Positions 1 to 9,041 of a DNA stretch of 64,000 nt are shown piece by piece. Numbering within the stretch: position 1 is the first letter of the stretch; the number at the start of each line of letters is the position of its first letter. Below the pieces are notes generated by a model, which worked only from the letters and a program-made list of their open reading frames with translations, did not search any database and was not told the origin of the DNA. This DNA is from Acidobacteriota bacterium (lineage in GTDB: Bacteria > Acidobacteriota > Vicinamibacteria > Vicinamibacterales > UBA8438), in assembly GCA_009838525.1 (NCBI GenBank), contig VXRJ01000034.1:640-64639 (forward strand), read 5' to 3'. The position numbers and the translations under genes were made by a program.

Positions 1-820
1 GTCGGGGGTCGGCGAGGCCCCCCTCCCGGAGTTGGACGGTGCGATCGAGGCCTGCGGCACCCCGCCCCTTCCACTCGGCGGGACCGAGGTCGAGCCGCGG
101 CTCGACCTCGGTCAGCATCGCCTCGACGACGCGGGGATCGACCTTCAGGGCCGCGTCCTGGATCCCGGGAAGGGTCAGCGACGAGCCGGCCCGTACGCGC
201 GCCTGGCGGATCTCGTCCCGGGACGCCGGGAGCGCGTCCTCATCCAGATCGCCGCCGCTCGCCGCGGACGTGTAGCGGCGAATCTCCATGTGCTGCCGTT
301 CGCCGACGGTCACGAGTTGCATATCCACCCACGTGGAACGGCCGGACATCAGACTGATGCCGCTCGTCCGGCGGACCGGCGCATCCTCGCCGCAACGCAG
401 CTCGGCGTGCGTGTAGAGCCGGTAGCCATCGCTCGACCAGGTGCGTTGTTCCCAACCGCCGCAGCCGCCGTCGGCAATGTCGCGGCGGACACCGTCGGCG
501 ATGAGCGTCCGTTCCACGAGCACCTTGCCGTTGCCGCGCGCCGCGAGCCGGGTTCCGGCGCCGTCGGCGGTGGGGGTCATGCAAACGACGGTTCGCTCCG
601 GAAACTCGGAGCCGTTTTCGTCGGCACGCTCCATCTGCTCTTCCCAGAGCTGCCAGCAGCCGAGCCAGGGCAGCCAACGCGCATCCGGGTCGGCCGTCCC
701 GGCTTCCGACTGACCAGCGGCAACCGCTGCGGCGACGGTCCGGTCCTGCGCCGCGGATGGCGACGCCAGGATCAGGCTGACGGCGAGTATCGCGAGCAAC
801 GTCCGCTGCGTGATCCGCAT
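1..820 (-). CDS. Hypothetical exported protein, partial (3' end beyond window)
   Basis: An open frame runs leftward from an ATG at 818-820 to the window edge with no stop, so the C-terminus is missing; at least 273 residues are present. It begins MRITQRTLLAILAVSLILA and has a signal-peptidase-like SAAQ-D site, so it is probably periplasmic or secreted. The mature part starts with DARWLPWLGCWQLW and has four cysteines (GCW, VCM, GGCGG, RCGED) that could form two disulfides. I do not recognise the family. A 32-bp perfect palindrome lies within the frame, encoding the segment around EVEPRLDLG. The next gene, also leftward, ends 84 bp upstream of its start, so the two may be co-transcribed. The reading frame is credible because of the signal peptide and GC3 bias; function unknown. 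Confidence 0.75.
   Translation of the reverse strand, partial: MRITQRTLLAILAVSLILASPSAAQDRTVAAAVAAGQSEAGTADPDARWLPWLGCWQLWEEQMERADENGSEFPERTVVCMTPTADGAGTRLAARGNGKVLVERTLIADGVRRDIADGGCGGWEQRTWSSDGYRLYTHAELRCGEDAPVRRTSGISLMSGRSTWVDMQLVTVGERQHMEIRRYTSAASGGDLDEDALPASRDEIRQARVRAGSSLTLPGIQDAALKVDPRVVEAMLTEVEPRLDLGPAEWKGRGAAGLDRTVQLREGGLADPR
82..113. repeat. Perfect 32-bp palindrome inside a coding region
   Basis: Bases 82-97 are the exact reverse complement of 98-113 (16-bp arms, no spacer). It lies inside the partial exported-protein gene, where it encodes TEVEPRLDLG. No similar palindrome was noticed elsewhere in the window. It could form a very stable hairpin in the mRNA. Confidence 0.9.
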
Positions 821-903
821 GGTTCTTCCCTCTCTATGCGTCACGTTGTTCTGGCGGCTCGGGCGCGACAAGGCACGGCCCGACACCTACCGTCCACTAT
901 GCG

Positions 904-1722
904 TCAAAACGCCACGCGAATGCCAGCGCCAATCCGGAGTCCGGACAGATCGATCGGATCGAAGCCGGCGAAGTCCTCCGTCAACTGCCCGCTCCCGCGA
1001 CTGTGGCTGATCTCGATGGTCGTCGCCACGCTCGTCGTCAGCCGGACGTCGGCGCCGGCGATCAGGTGCGTAGTGCCGGCCCAGCCGGTCGACGCCAACT
1101 GGGCGGCAAAGAGCGCGCCGTCGACGGCGTCGACGAATTCACCGGCCTGCGTTAGCTTGTACCGGGTCATTCCGACACCGACGCCGACGTACGGCACCAC
1201 TCTGGCCGGGATCCAGACGTAGTTTCCTATCGCCTGGCCGCGCGGCAGGAGCGCCAGCGTTATGCTGCCGCTCAGTCCGGCCTGGGCCAACGTCGTCTCC
1301 TGCTCGATCGGGAGGCCGTCCGAACCGACGAAGTGGCGCTGCTCGGACGGCTGGAACGCCTGGAAGTAGTCGACGCCGACCCGGGCGTCCAACCTCGGCG
1401 TTACGGCGTACCCCACGAGGAAGGCGATGCCCGGGGCGTTGAAGTTCAGGTGGCCGGCGGCAGGGTCCGTGGGGTCGTCGTTCGGGCTCTGCCGCGCGAA
1501 CAGTTGTTCCTGAAAGAAGTCGTAGATATCCCCTTCGGCCTGCGCCCGCAGGCCGACGCCGCGGATGGCGACCGACCAGCGTGGCCAGCCGAAGGCAAAA
1601 TCGGCTTGCTGCTCTTCCTCAGCCGAGGCGGGGCTGGGCGTCACAAGCAGCCCGGCGGCGACCACGCAGGCCGCGAGCGCGATACGAACCATGCGGACGC
1701 GAGCGATCCGGCTGACGCGCAT
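904..1722 (-). CDS. Outer-membrane beta-barrel family protein
   Basis: 272 residues. The N-terminus is a signal peptide with a basic start, a hydrophobic core (ALAACVVAAGLLVTP) and a cleavage region SPASA-EEE. The rest alternates polar and hydrophobic residues with many glycines and aromatic girdle residues (for example RVVPYVGVGVGMTRYKL and RLDARVGVDYFQAF) and ends in a terminal phenylalanine (GAGIRVAF), the usual C-terminal signature for BAM-dependent insertion. The pattern fits an OmpW/OMP_b-brl type small barrel of about 8-10 strands. No specific substrate can be assigned. An internal methionine 10 codons downstream (start 1692) is an alternative start; neither has a strong ribosome binding site. 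It is divergent from the DUF4159 gene to the right. Confidence 0.75.
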   Translation of the reverse strand: MRVSRIARVRMVRIALAACVVAAGLLVTPSPASAEEEQQADFAFGWPRWSVAIRGVGLRAQAEGDIYDFFQEQLFARQSPNDDPTDPAAGHLNFNAPGIAFLVGYAVTPRLDARVGVDYFQAFQPSEQRHFVGSDGLPIEQETTLAQAGLSGSITLALLPRGQAIGNYVWIPARVVPYVGVGVGMTRYKLTQAGEFVDAVDGALFAAQLASTGWAGTTHLIAGADVRLTTSVATTIEISHSRGSGQLTEDFAGFDPIDLSGLRIGAGIRVAF

Positions 1723-1833
1723 GTAATGGAGGCAGGCCCAGTAAGCGTACCATCCCTCGGAGGCACGTTACAACCGTCCCGAACGGGCTGACCGGCTGTG
1801 CTATGCTGCGATTCAACCTCTCTGGAGCACCCG

Positions 1834-2724
1834 ATGCATCCGTCCCGAATTGTGCGGGTCGCGGTCGTTCTGACGGCATTGATCGCCGCAGTGGTGGCGG
1901 TTCGCCCGGGCGACACCGGTTCGGTGCCGCCGTCACCCGCGCCGCTCCCGGCCGCGGGCCCGGTTCACGGCGAACCGATCGGCGACGGCGTTCACGCCCA
2001 GCGGCAGGGACAGCAGCCCTTCGATCCGCGCGAGTTGCTGAGCCGCGGGCGGGGCACCCTCAACCGCCCCGTCGGGCCGCACGAGTTCTACTTCACCCGC
2101 GCCATCTACAGCAGCGGATGGGGCTATTCGCGCTGGGCGATCGACTATCCGAAGGCGGACCGGCAGTTCATGACCGTCGTCAACCGCCTGATTGACATCG
2201 ACGGTTCCCCGTACGAGAACGCGGTCCGGCTCGACGATCCGAACATCCGGAAGTTCCCCTTCCTCTATGCGCTCGAGGTGGGGGACATCGCGCTGAGCCG
2301 GTCCGAGATCGAGGGGTTGCGCAACTACCTGCTGGCGGGCGGCTTCCTGGTCATCGACGACTTTTGGGGATCGTGGCAATGGGCCGCTTTCGAACAGCAG
2401 ATCCGCGAGGTGTTCCCGGAGTATCCGATCATCGACGTTCCCCTGGAGCACCCCGTCTTCAACACCGTGTACCGGATCGACGAGATCATGCAGGTGCCGG
2501 CGATCGGCAACTTCTATGGCGGGCGGACCTGGGAGCAGGACGGTTACGAGGCGCACGTTCGTGGCATCTTCGACGACAAGGGCCGGTTGATGGTGCTGAT
2601 CAACTGGAACACCGACCTGGGGGATGCCTGGGAGTGGGCTGAGCGCCCGGAGTACCCGCTACGGTTCTCGACCTTCGCGGTGGAGATGGGAATCAACTTC
2701 ATCGTCTACGCGATGAGTCACTAG
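1834..2724 (+). CDS. DUF4159 domain protein 1 (first gene of MoxR-VWA operon)
   Basis: 296 residues from the ATG at 1834. This start is preferred over an in-frame ATG at 1798 because a hydrophobic leader (VAVVLTALIAAVVAV) follows directly and a GGAG lies just upstream. The region from about residue 70 is a DUF4159 domain, with signature segments FLVIDDFWGSWQW (in a GATase-like fold), IIDVPLEHPVF and MGINFIVYAMSH at the C-terminus. DUF4159 proteins are exported or membrane-anchored and usually sit beside MoxR/VWA genes; their biochemical role is unknown. It is followed after 21 bp by a VWA membrane protein, which starts the operon running to 14.79 kb. Two paralogues occur in this window (6071-6850 and 18157-18996). 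Confidence 0.85.
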   Translation: MHPSRIVRVAVVLTALIAAVVAVRPGDTGSVPPSPAPLPAAGPVHGEPIGDGVHAQRQGQQPFDPRELLSRGRGTLNRPVGPHEFYFTRAIYSSGWGYSRWAIDYPKADRQFMTVVNRLIDIDGSPYENAVRLDDPNIRKFPFLYALEVGDIALSRSEIEGLRNYLLAGGFLVIDDFWGSWQWAAFEQQIREVFPEYPIIDVPLEHPVFNTVYRIDEIMQVPAIGNFYGGRTWEQDGYEAHVRGIFDDKGRLMVLINWNTDLGDAWEWAERPEYPLRFSTFAVEMGINFIVYAMSH

Positions 2725-2745
2725 GGCGTCTGGCCCTTCCGCGCG

Positions 2746-5025
2746 ATGTTCGACGCGATTTTCGAGTTCTTCTTCAAGTACCGCCCGCTCATGTTCGAGC
2801 AGGGCGATTTCACCTTCCGTGCGTCCTGGATCGGCGGCATCGCGGCCCTGGCGGCAATCGCGGCCGGGGTCGTGACGTGGCGGTCGTATGCGCAGGTGCG
2901 GGGCAACAGCCAGCCGATCGATCGGCTGGTGCTGACGGTCGTGCGTCTCGCCGCCTTCGCGGTGCTGGCCTTCTGCCTGATGCAGCCGGTGCTGATCCTG
3001 TCGTCCGTGGTGCCGCAGCAAAACTTCCTCGGCGTCCTGATTGACGAGTCGCGCAGCATGCGGATCGCCGATACCGACGAGACGCCGCGCCTGCAGTTCG
3101 TCCAGGAGCAGCTGGCGTCTACGGACGCGCCGCTGCGCGCCGCCCTGAACGAGCGCTTCTCCCTCCGTTTCTTCGGTTTCGCCAACGAGACGGATCGTCT
3201 CGACGTCGTGAACGAACTGACCTATGACGGGACCCGCACACACCTGGGGCAGGCCCTCGAGCGGGCGCACGACGAGTTGTCCGATGTCCCCCTGTCCGGG
3301 CTGGTCGTGGTGACCGATGGGGCCGACAACGCGCCCGCCGGCCTCGCCGAATCGCTGCTGCCGGTCCAGGCGGCGGGCGTCCCGGTGTTCACGGTCGGCC
3401 TCGGGCGCGAGGAGTTCGACCGCGACATCCAGTTGGGCCGGGTCGAGACGCCGCGGCGCGTGCTTCGCGGCGCGTCGCTGGTCACCGACGTCGTCGTGTC
3501 GCACCGGGGCTACGAAGGCCAGGCGGTGAGCGTCCAGGTGGAGGACGAGGGGCGGATCGTCGGCTCCGAGGATGTCGTGCTGGGCGACGAAGACGACCTG
3601 CAGACCGTCCGGCTGCGCTTTACCGCCTCGGAGGAGGGTCCGCGGCTGTTCACCTTCCGCGTCACCCCGCAGCCGGGCGAGATGGTGACGCAGAACAACG
3701 TTCGCGATTCGCTGATCGTGGTCGAGGACCGGCGCGAGAAGATTCTCTATTTCGAGGGTGAGCCGCGCTTCGAAGTGAAGTTTCTCCGCCGCGCGGTCGA
3801 GGACGACGAGAATCTGCAGGTCGTGATCCTGCAGCGGACGGCGGAGAACAAGTTCATGCGGTTCAACGTCGACGGGCCGGACGACCTGGTCGGCGGCTTC
3901 CCCACGACGCGGGGCGAACTGTACGACTACAGCGGGCTGATCCTCGGCAGCATCGAGGCGAACCACTTCACGCCGGACCAGCTCCGCATGATCGGCGATT
4001 TCGTCAACCACCGCGGGGGCGGACTCCTGATGGTGGGCGGCCGCCGGTCGTTCGCGGAGGGGGGTTACGCCGGAACGCCGGTGTCGGACGTCCTCCCGGT
4101 CGTGCTCGCCGACGAGGGCGGCAACGGCGACGAGAGCTTTTTCACCGAGATCGGGGTCGAGACGACCCGCGCCGGGGCGACGCATGTCGCCACGCAGATC
4201 GCGGATACGGAAGAGGCCTCCGCGGCACGATGGAGCGAGCTGCCGCCGATCACCGTGGTCAACCCGATTACCGAGGTGAAGCCGGGCGCCACCACGCTCC
4301 TGACCGGCGCGGGCGGCGACCTCGTGCTGCTGGCCTTCCAGCGCTACGGGGCCGGCAAGTCGCTCGCCTTTCCGGTCCAGGATTCGTGGACCTGGCAGAT
4401 GCACGCCGACATCGAAGTCGACGACATGACCCACGAGACCTATTGGCGGCGGCTCCTCCGCTGGCTGGTGGACGGCGTGCCGGATCAGGTGACGATCGAC
4501 CTGCCCACCGATCGGGTCCAGCCCGAGGAGACGGTGGAGATTCTGGCATCGGTCGGCGACGCCAACTTCGAGGAGCTGAACAACAGCCTGGTGCTGGCGT
4601 CGATCACGCATCCGGACGGCAACTTCACGGATCTGCCGATGGAGTGGACGGCCCAGCGCGACGGCGAGTACCGCACGTCGTTCACGCCGCCCGCCGAGGG
4701 GTTCTACGAAGTGCGGGTCGAGGCGATGCTGGGTGATGACCTGCTGGGCGAGGATGTCGCCTACGTGCAGGTGGCGCCGAGCGACGCCGAGTTCTATGAC
4801 TCGACGATGCGGACTCCGCTGCTCGAGCGGGTTGCCGACGAGACGGGCGGACGGTTCTACACGCCGGAGACGGTGGGCACGCTCGCGGACGACATCCAGT
4901 ACGTCGGCGGCGGTGTGACCGTCGTCGAGGAGCACGACCTCTGGGATATGCCGGCGCTCCTCCTCCTCCTCACCGCCCTGGTGCTGGGCGAGTGGGGCTT
5001 CCGGCGGTTCCGGGGGCTGGCGTGA
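2746..5025 (+). CDS. VWA / glutamine-amidotransferase-like membrane protein
   Basis: 759 residues. Two N-terminal membrane helices (about 29-45 and 61-83) are followed by a von Willebrand A domain whose MIDAS motif D-E-S-R-S is at residues 100-104 (GVLIDESRSM). Next come Ig-like segments and a class-I glutamine-amidotransferase-like domain (ILYFEGEPRFEVKFLRRAV, then YSGLILGSIEANHF and GGGLLMVGGRRSFAEGGY) with no catalytic Cys. A single C-terminal helix (about 738-754) ends in basic residues. This architecture is typical of BatA/aerotolerance-type VWA proteins encoded with MoxR. The gene ends in TGATG, so its stop overlaps the next start. Probably a membrane-anchored, metal-binding adaptor of the MoxR complex. 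Confidence 0.85.
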   Translation: MFDAIFEFFFKYRPLMFEQGDFTFRASWIGGIAALAAIAAGVVTWRSYAQVRGNSQPIDRLVLTVVRLAAFAVLAFCLMQPVLILSSVVPQQNFLGVLIDESRSMRIADTDETPRLQFVQEQLASTDAPLRAALNERFSLRFFGFANETDRLDVVNELTYDGTRTHLGQALERAHDELSDVPLSGLVVVTDGADNAPAGLAESLLPVQAAGVPVFTVGLGREEFDRDIQLGRVETPRRVLRGASLVTDVVVSHRGYEGQAVSVQVEDEGRIVGSEDVVLGDEDDLQTVRLRFTASEEGPRLFTFRVTPQPGEMVTQNNVRDSLIVVEDRREKILYFEGEPRFEVKFLRRAVEDDENLQVVILQRTAENKFMRFNVDGPDDLVGGFPTTRGELYDYSGLILGSIEANHFTPDQLRMIGDFVNHRGGGLLMVGGRRSFAEGGYAGTPVSDVLPVVLADEGGNGDESFFTEIGVETTRAGATHVATQIADTEEASAARWSELPPITVVNPITEVKPGATTLLTGAGGDLVLLAFQRYGAGKSLAFPVQDSWTWQMHADIEVDDMTHETYWRRLLRWLVDGVPDQVTIDLPTDRVQPEETVEILASVGDANFEELNNSLVLASITHPDGNFTDLPMEWTAQRDGEYRTSFTPPAEGFYEVRVEAMLGDDLLGEDVAYVQVAPSDAEFYDSTMRTPLLERVADETGGRFYTPETVGTLADDIQYVGGGVTVVEEHDLWDMPALLLLLTALVLGEWGFRRFRGLA

Positions 5026-6074
5026 TGCGCGTGCTGGTTCGACGCGCGGCCGCCATCGGGGCGTTGCTGTTCCTCCTCTGCGCTGCCCCGGCGCACGCGC
5101 AGCAGACGCACCTGCTCCTGGTGGTCGGCCTCGGCGGCGATCCGATGTACACCGAACAGTTCCACGGCTGGGCGACTTCGCTGATCGATTCCGCGATGGA
5201 GAACTACGGTGTGCCCGCCGACAACATCACCTACCTGGGCGAGAAGGTCGACATCGATCCGGAGCGGATCGACGAGCGCTCCACGCGCGAGAACCTCGAC
5301 GCCGCGGTCGCGGCGATCGCCGACCGGGCCGGACCGACGGATCATGTCGCCATCGTGCTGTTCGGCCACGGGACGTTCACCGACGGCCCGAAGTTCAACC
5401 TGCCGGGGCGCGACCCCTCGGCGGAGGATTTCGCGCCGATGCTCGACCGGCTTGGCCGGCGCCGAGTCACGTTCGTCAATACGGCCAGCGCGAGCGGGCC
5501 GTTCGTCGAGACGCTGTCGGGCGAGGGCCGGGTCGTGATGACGGCGACGCGCAACGGTCGCGAGCGGAACGCGACGCGTTTCGGCGGCTACTTCGTCGAG
5601 GCGTTCGGTGAGGGCGGGGACGAGGCGGACCAGGATCGCGACTCGCGCGTGTCGATGCTGGAGGCCTTCACCTACGCGCGCCTGAAGGTGCTCGCGGAGT
5701 ACGAAACCGAGGGGATTCTCCGCACCGAGCACGCGCTGCTCGATGACAACGGCGACGGAGAGGGGACCGAGGAGCCGGATCCGCTGGAAGGCGACGGGAT
5801 GCTGGCGCGCACGGCGTTCCTGACGGCGGGCGAGGTGCTCGCGGCCGAACGGATGCCGTTCGCCGACGACCCCGAGCTGGCTCCCCTCTACGCCGAACGG
5901 ACGGAGCTGGAGCAGCGAATCGACGAGCTCCGGGTCCTTCGCAGCGGCGCCGATCAGGCGGCGTACGAGGCGGAACTGGAACGCCTGCTCGTTGAGCTGG
6001 CCCTCAAGAGCCGGCAGATCCGTCAGCTCGAGGAAGCCAGGGAAGGCGCGTCGGACGCCACGGATCCGCGATGA
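5025..6074 (+). CDS. Exported caspase-fold (C13/C14-like) protein lacking catalytic Cys
   Basis: 349 residues from the ATG at 5025, which overlaps the preceding stop (TGATG). This start gives a proper signal peptide ending APAHA-QQ. The fold is suggested by a typical caspase/legumain-like order: LLLVVGLGG strand, VAIVLFGHGTF with the predicted catalytic His (about residue 115), a FNLPGRD loop, then RRVTFVNTASASGPF where the catalytic Cys would normally sit after the strand. Here the position reads NTASASG, so no Cys is present. Downstream segments ATRNGRERNATRFGGYF and HALLDDNGDGEG are typical of this exported subfamily. The C-terminus is a predicted coiled coil (about 285-340). It sits in the MoxR-VWA operon and overlaps the next gene by four bases, so it is probably a binding or scaffold component rather than a protease. 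Confidence 0.75.
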   Translation: MRVLVRRAAAIGALLFLLCAAPAHAQQTHLLLVVGLGGDPMYTEQFHGWATSLIDSAMENYGVPADNITYLGEKVDIDPERIDERSTRENLDAAVAAIADRAGPTDHVAIVLFGHGTFTDGPKFNLPGRDPSAEDFAPMLDRLGRRRVTFVNTASASGPFVETLSGEGRVVMTATRNGRERNATRFGGYFVEAFGEGGDEADQDRDSRVSMLEAFTYARLKVLAEYETEGILRTEHALLDDNGDGEGTEEPDPLEGDGMLARTAFLTAGEVLAAERMPFADDPELAPLYAERTELEQRIDELRVLRSGADQAAYEAELERLLVELALKSRQIRQLEEAREGASDATDPR

Positions 6075-6850
6075 CCGTGCGGACCGTCGTTGCGGCGTTG
6101 CTCCTGGCGGCGGTCTCGGCCGCCGGGATCGCCGGCTTCGCGTACCCGGGCGCCGCTCTCGACGGGGCGGAAGATGTCCGGCCGGGGAATGTCCCTTACG
6201 ACGGGCGGTTCACCTTTGTCCGGATCAGCTACGAGATGTACTGGGGCCTGCAGACCGGCGCGTTTCTCGGCGACGTCAAGTGGGCGCACGACTACCCGCA
6301 CGCCGAGCAGAACTTCGGCCGGATCATCGAGGAGATCAGCGACCTCGACATCGTGCTCGCGCCGAACGGCGGCAACGTCCTGCCGCTCGACGATCCCATG
6401 CTTACCCGCTACCCGGTCGCCTACATGGCGGAACCCGGCTTCTGGCGGCCTTCCGAAGCGGATCTGGAGGCGCTCGGCAACTACCTTCGCAAGGGCGGCT
6501 TCATCATCTTCGACGACTTCACGGGCGATCACTGGTACAACCTGGTGCGGCAGCTCGACCTCGCCGTCCCGGGGCTCGTCCCGATCGAGCTGACCGCTGA
6601 GCACCCGATCTTTCACTCTTTCTTCGACATCGACACGCTCGAGATGGCGCCGATGTACGGCCCCCCTCCCACGTTCTGGGGCATCTTCGAGAACAACGAC
6701 CCGAACGGGCGGATGATGGGGATCATCAACTACGAGAACGACATCGGAGAGTACTGGGAATATTCGAACACCGGCTGGTTCGCCGTCGACGTGACGAACG
6801 AGGCTTACCGGTTCGGCGTCAATTACGTGATGTACGCGCTGACGCACTGA
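6071..6850 (+). CDS. DUF4159 domain protein 2
   Basis: 259 residues starting at an ATG that overlaps the previous stop (ATGA). The N-terminal hydrophobic leader (VVAALLLAAVSAAGIAGF) implies export. The DUF4159 signature is clear: FIIFDDFTGDHWYN, IELTAEHPIFHSFFDID and a C-terminal GVNYVMYALTH that closely matches the same position of the first paralogue (GINFIVYAMSH). Position in the operon, between a pseudo-caspase and a MoxR ATPase, supports a role in the same envelope complex. The stop is followed by 33 bp with a strong GGAGGA ribosome binding site for the MoxR gene. Confidence 0.85.
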   Translation: MTVRTVVAALLLAAVSAAGIAGFAYPGAALDGAEDVRPGNVPYDGRFTFVRISYEMYWGLQTGAFLGDVKWAHDYPHAEQNFGRIIEEISDLDIVLAPNGGNVLPLDDPMLTRYPVAYMAEPGFWRPSEADLEALGNYLRKGGFIIFDDFTGDHWYNLVRQLDLAVPGLVPIELTAEHPIFHSFFDIDTLEMAPMYGPPPTFWGIFENNDPNGRMMGIINYENDIGEYWEYSNTGWFAVDVTNEAYRFGVNYVMYALTH

Positions 6851-6883
6851 CGCTTACGCACCTGACCACTGGAGGACCGATTC

Positions 6884-8035
6884 GTGCCACTCAATATCAG
6901 CGGCAGACCCGAGCCGAGCGACGAAGAGCAATCGGGCACCGAGCAGACAGCCACGACCGAGGCGGCGGCGCCTTCCGCCCCGGAGCCGGACATCGCGGCG
7001 GCCGGGCCCGACGGCGCGGCGGGCGACCTGGAGTCGCCCGACGACATCGCGCTGGCCGACAAGATGAAGGCTGGCCGCGAGCAAATCCTCGTGGAGCTGC
7101 GGAAGAAGATCATCGGCCAGGAAGAGATCATCAACCAGGCGCTGCTGACGCTGTTTGTCGGTGGCAACAGCCTCATCGTCGGCGTGCCGGGACTGGCCAA
7201 GACCCTGTTGATCCAGACGATGGCGCAGGTCCTGGATCTCAAGTTCGCGCGGATTCAGTTCACGCCCGACCTGATGCCGTCCGACATTACCGGGACCGAC
7301 ATCATTCAGGACGATCCCGACACCGGCGGACGCAAGATGGTCTTCGCTCCGGGCCCGGTCTTCACCAACATCCTGCTGGCGGACGAGATCAACCGGACGC
7401 CGCCCAAGACGCAGTCGGCACTGCTCGAGGCGATGCAGGAACACCGCGTGACGGTGCAGGGGCGGACCTACCAGTTGCAGGAGCCGTTCTACGTCTTCGC
7501 AACGCAGAACCCGATCGAGCTCGAGGGAACCTATCCGCTGCCGGAGGCGCAGCTCGACCGGTTCATGTTTCACATCGTCATCGAGCATCCGCCCGAGGAC
7601 GAAGAACTCGAGGTGGTCCGGACCACGACCATCACCAACAACCCGACGTACAACCACGCGGTGACCGGGGCCGACCTCGTCGCGTTCCAGGAACTCGTCC
7701 GGAAGGTGCCGGTCTCGGAGCCGGTGATGCGCTACACCCTCGATCTGGTCCGGACCAGCCGGCTGAAGGATGGCGACGGGCCGGAGTTCGTCAAGAAGTG
7801 GGTCCAGTACGGAGCCAGCGTCCGCGCGGCGCAGTATCTGATCCTGGGGAGCAAGGCGCGGGCGCTGACGCAGGGACGCTACCACGTGAACTTCGAAGAC
7901 ATCCACGCGCTGGCGCGGCCGGTCCTGCGGCATCGCGTGCTGCTGAACTTCCACGCGGAGTCGGAGGGGGTCACGTCGGATCAGATCGTCGATCAGCTCC
8001 TTGAGGCGGTGCCGGTACCGGCGTCGCGAATGTAG
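6884..8035 (+). CDS. MoxR-family AAA+ ATPase
   Basis: 383 residues from a GTG at 6884, preceded by GGAGGA at 6871-6876. After an acidic, low-complexity N-terminal extension of about 55 residues comes a complete MoxR AAA+ module: Walker A GVPGLAKT (100-107), Walker B LLADE (164-168), the family segment TPPKTQSALLEAMQEH, sensor-1 ATQNP (206-210) and GTYPLPEAQLDRF. MoxR ATPases act as chaperones that use ATP to assemble or activate partner complexes, commonly through the VWA proteins encoded beside them. Here VWA-type genes lie both upstream (2746) and downstream (8102, 9042). The N-terminal extension is longer than in many MoxR proteins. Confidence 0.93.
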   Translation: MPLNISGRPEPSDEEQSGTEQTATTEAAAPSAPEPDIAAAGPDGAAGDLESPDDIALADKMKAGREQILVELRKKIIGQEEIINQALLTLFVGGNSLIVGVPGLAKTLLIQTMAQVLDLKFARIQFTPDLMPSDITGTDIIQDDPDTGGRKMVFAPGPVFTNILLADEINRTPPKTQSALLEAMQEHRVTVQGRTYQLQEPFYVFATQNPIELEGTYPLPEAQLDRFMFHIVIEHPPEDEELEVVRTTTITNNPTYNHAVTGADLVAFQELVRKVPVSEPVMRYTLDLVRTSRLKDGDGPEFVKKWVQYGASVRAAQYLILGSKARALTQGRYHVNFEDIHALARPVLRHRVLLNFHAESEGVTSDQIVDQLLEAVPVPASRM

Positions 8036-8101
8036 CGGCGCGATGCGGGACCGCGGCAGAAACCGGTAGAGGAAGAACCGGCAGGGAAGAGGCAGCGACG
8101 C

Positions 8102-9019
8102 ATGCCGACCACGACCAGCCCGCTCGCTCCCGGCGCCCGGTTCGTCGATCCGCAGGTGCTCGCCCGGATCGGCAACCTCAAGCTGCTGGCGCGCAATGTC
8201 GTCGACGGTTTCATCAACGGCCTGCACAAGGCGCCGTACCTCGGCGTGTCGATCGACTTTGCCGAGCACCGGGGCTACATGCCCGGGGATGACATCCGCT
8301 TCATCGACTGGCGCGTGTTCGCCCGGACCGATCGCTTCTACGTGAAGCAGTTCGAGGCGGATACGAACGCCAATTTCTCCGTGCTGTTCGACATTTCGAA
8401 GTCGATGAACTTCTCGAGCGGCGGTATCTCGAAGCTGGACTACGGGCGCTACCTCGCGGCGTGCCTCACGTACTTCGCGACGACCCAGCGCGATCGGGTC
8501 GGGATCGTCACGTTCGACGACGACATCGTCCTCCGCGTCCCGCCGTCGGCGAAGCATCTCGACGTCGTGCTCCATACCCTCGACAGGATCGAGGCCGGCA
8601 ACCCCGGCTCGTTCGCCAGACCTTTCTTCCGCGCGACCGAGTTCTTCAAGCGCCGCGGCATCCTGCTGGTGATCTCGGACTTCTACGACGAGCCGGAGGC
8701 AATCGTGAACGGACTGAAGCCGCTGACTTACGGCGGGAACGACGTGATGGTTTTTCACGTGCTCGATCCGGCCGAGGTCAACTTCCCGTACGACGACGCC
8801 ACGAACTTCAAGGACATCGAGACCGGGCGCCGCATGCCGGTGGTGCCGGAGAAATTACGCGAACAGTACCGGGTGCTGGTGCAGGAGCACATCACGGCGC
8901 TGTCGAAGCTCTGTGCCGAGAACCGGATCGACTACGCCTTCTTCAACACGTCGCAGCCAATGGATCACGGGCTGTTCAGGTTCCTGGCGATGCGCGAGAA
9001 GCTGAACCGCGTGCGGTAG
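8102..9019 (+). CDS. DUF58 domain protein
   Basis: 305 residues. The DUF58 signature is present: HRGYMPGDDIRFIDWRVFARTD followed by FYVKQFE (about residues 57-85). A VWA-like MIDAS D-I-S-K-S follows at 97-101. DUF58 proteins are the standard cytoplasmic partner of MoxR ATPases, and the gene lies 66 bp downstream of moxR-type ATPase and 22 bp before the BatA-type gene. No signal peptide or membrane helix is evident. The ribosome binding site is a purine-rich GGGAAGAGG run just upstream. Confidence 0.92.
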   Translation: MPTTTSPLAPGARFVDPQVLARIGNLKLLARNVVDGFINGLHKAPYLGVSIDFAEHRGYMPGDDIRFIDWRVFARTDRFYVKQFEADTNANFSVLFDISKSMNFSSGGISKLDYGRYLAACLTYFATTQRDRVGIVTFDDDIVLRVPPSAKHLDVVLHTLDRIEAGNPGSFARPFFRATEFFKRRGILLVISDFYDEPEAIVNGLKPLTYGGNDVMVFHVLDPAEVNFPYDDATNFKDIETGRRMPVVPEKLREQYRVLVQEHITALSKLCAENRIDYAFFNTSQPMDHGLFRFLAMREKLNRVR

Positions 9020-9041
9020 GCGCAAACGAGGGGTGGACTGA

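Noticed and set aside
2659-4935. Long open frame on the minus strand opposite the VWA gene
   Set aside because: Arg/His/Asp-rich translation without domains; it is the antisense shadow of a clear VWA protein, as expected at high GC.
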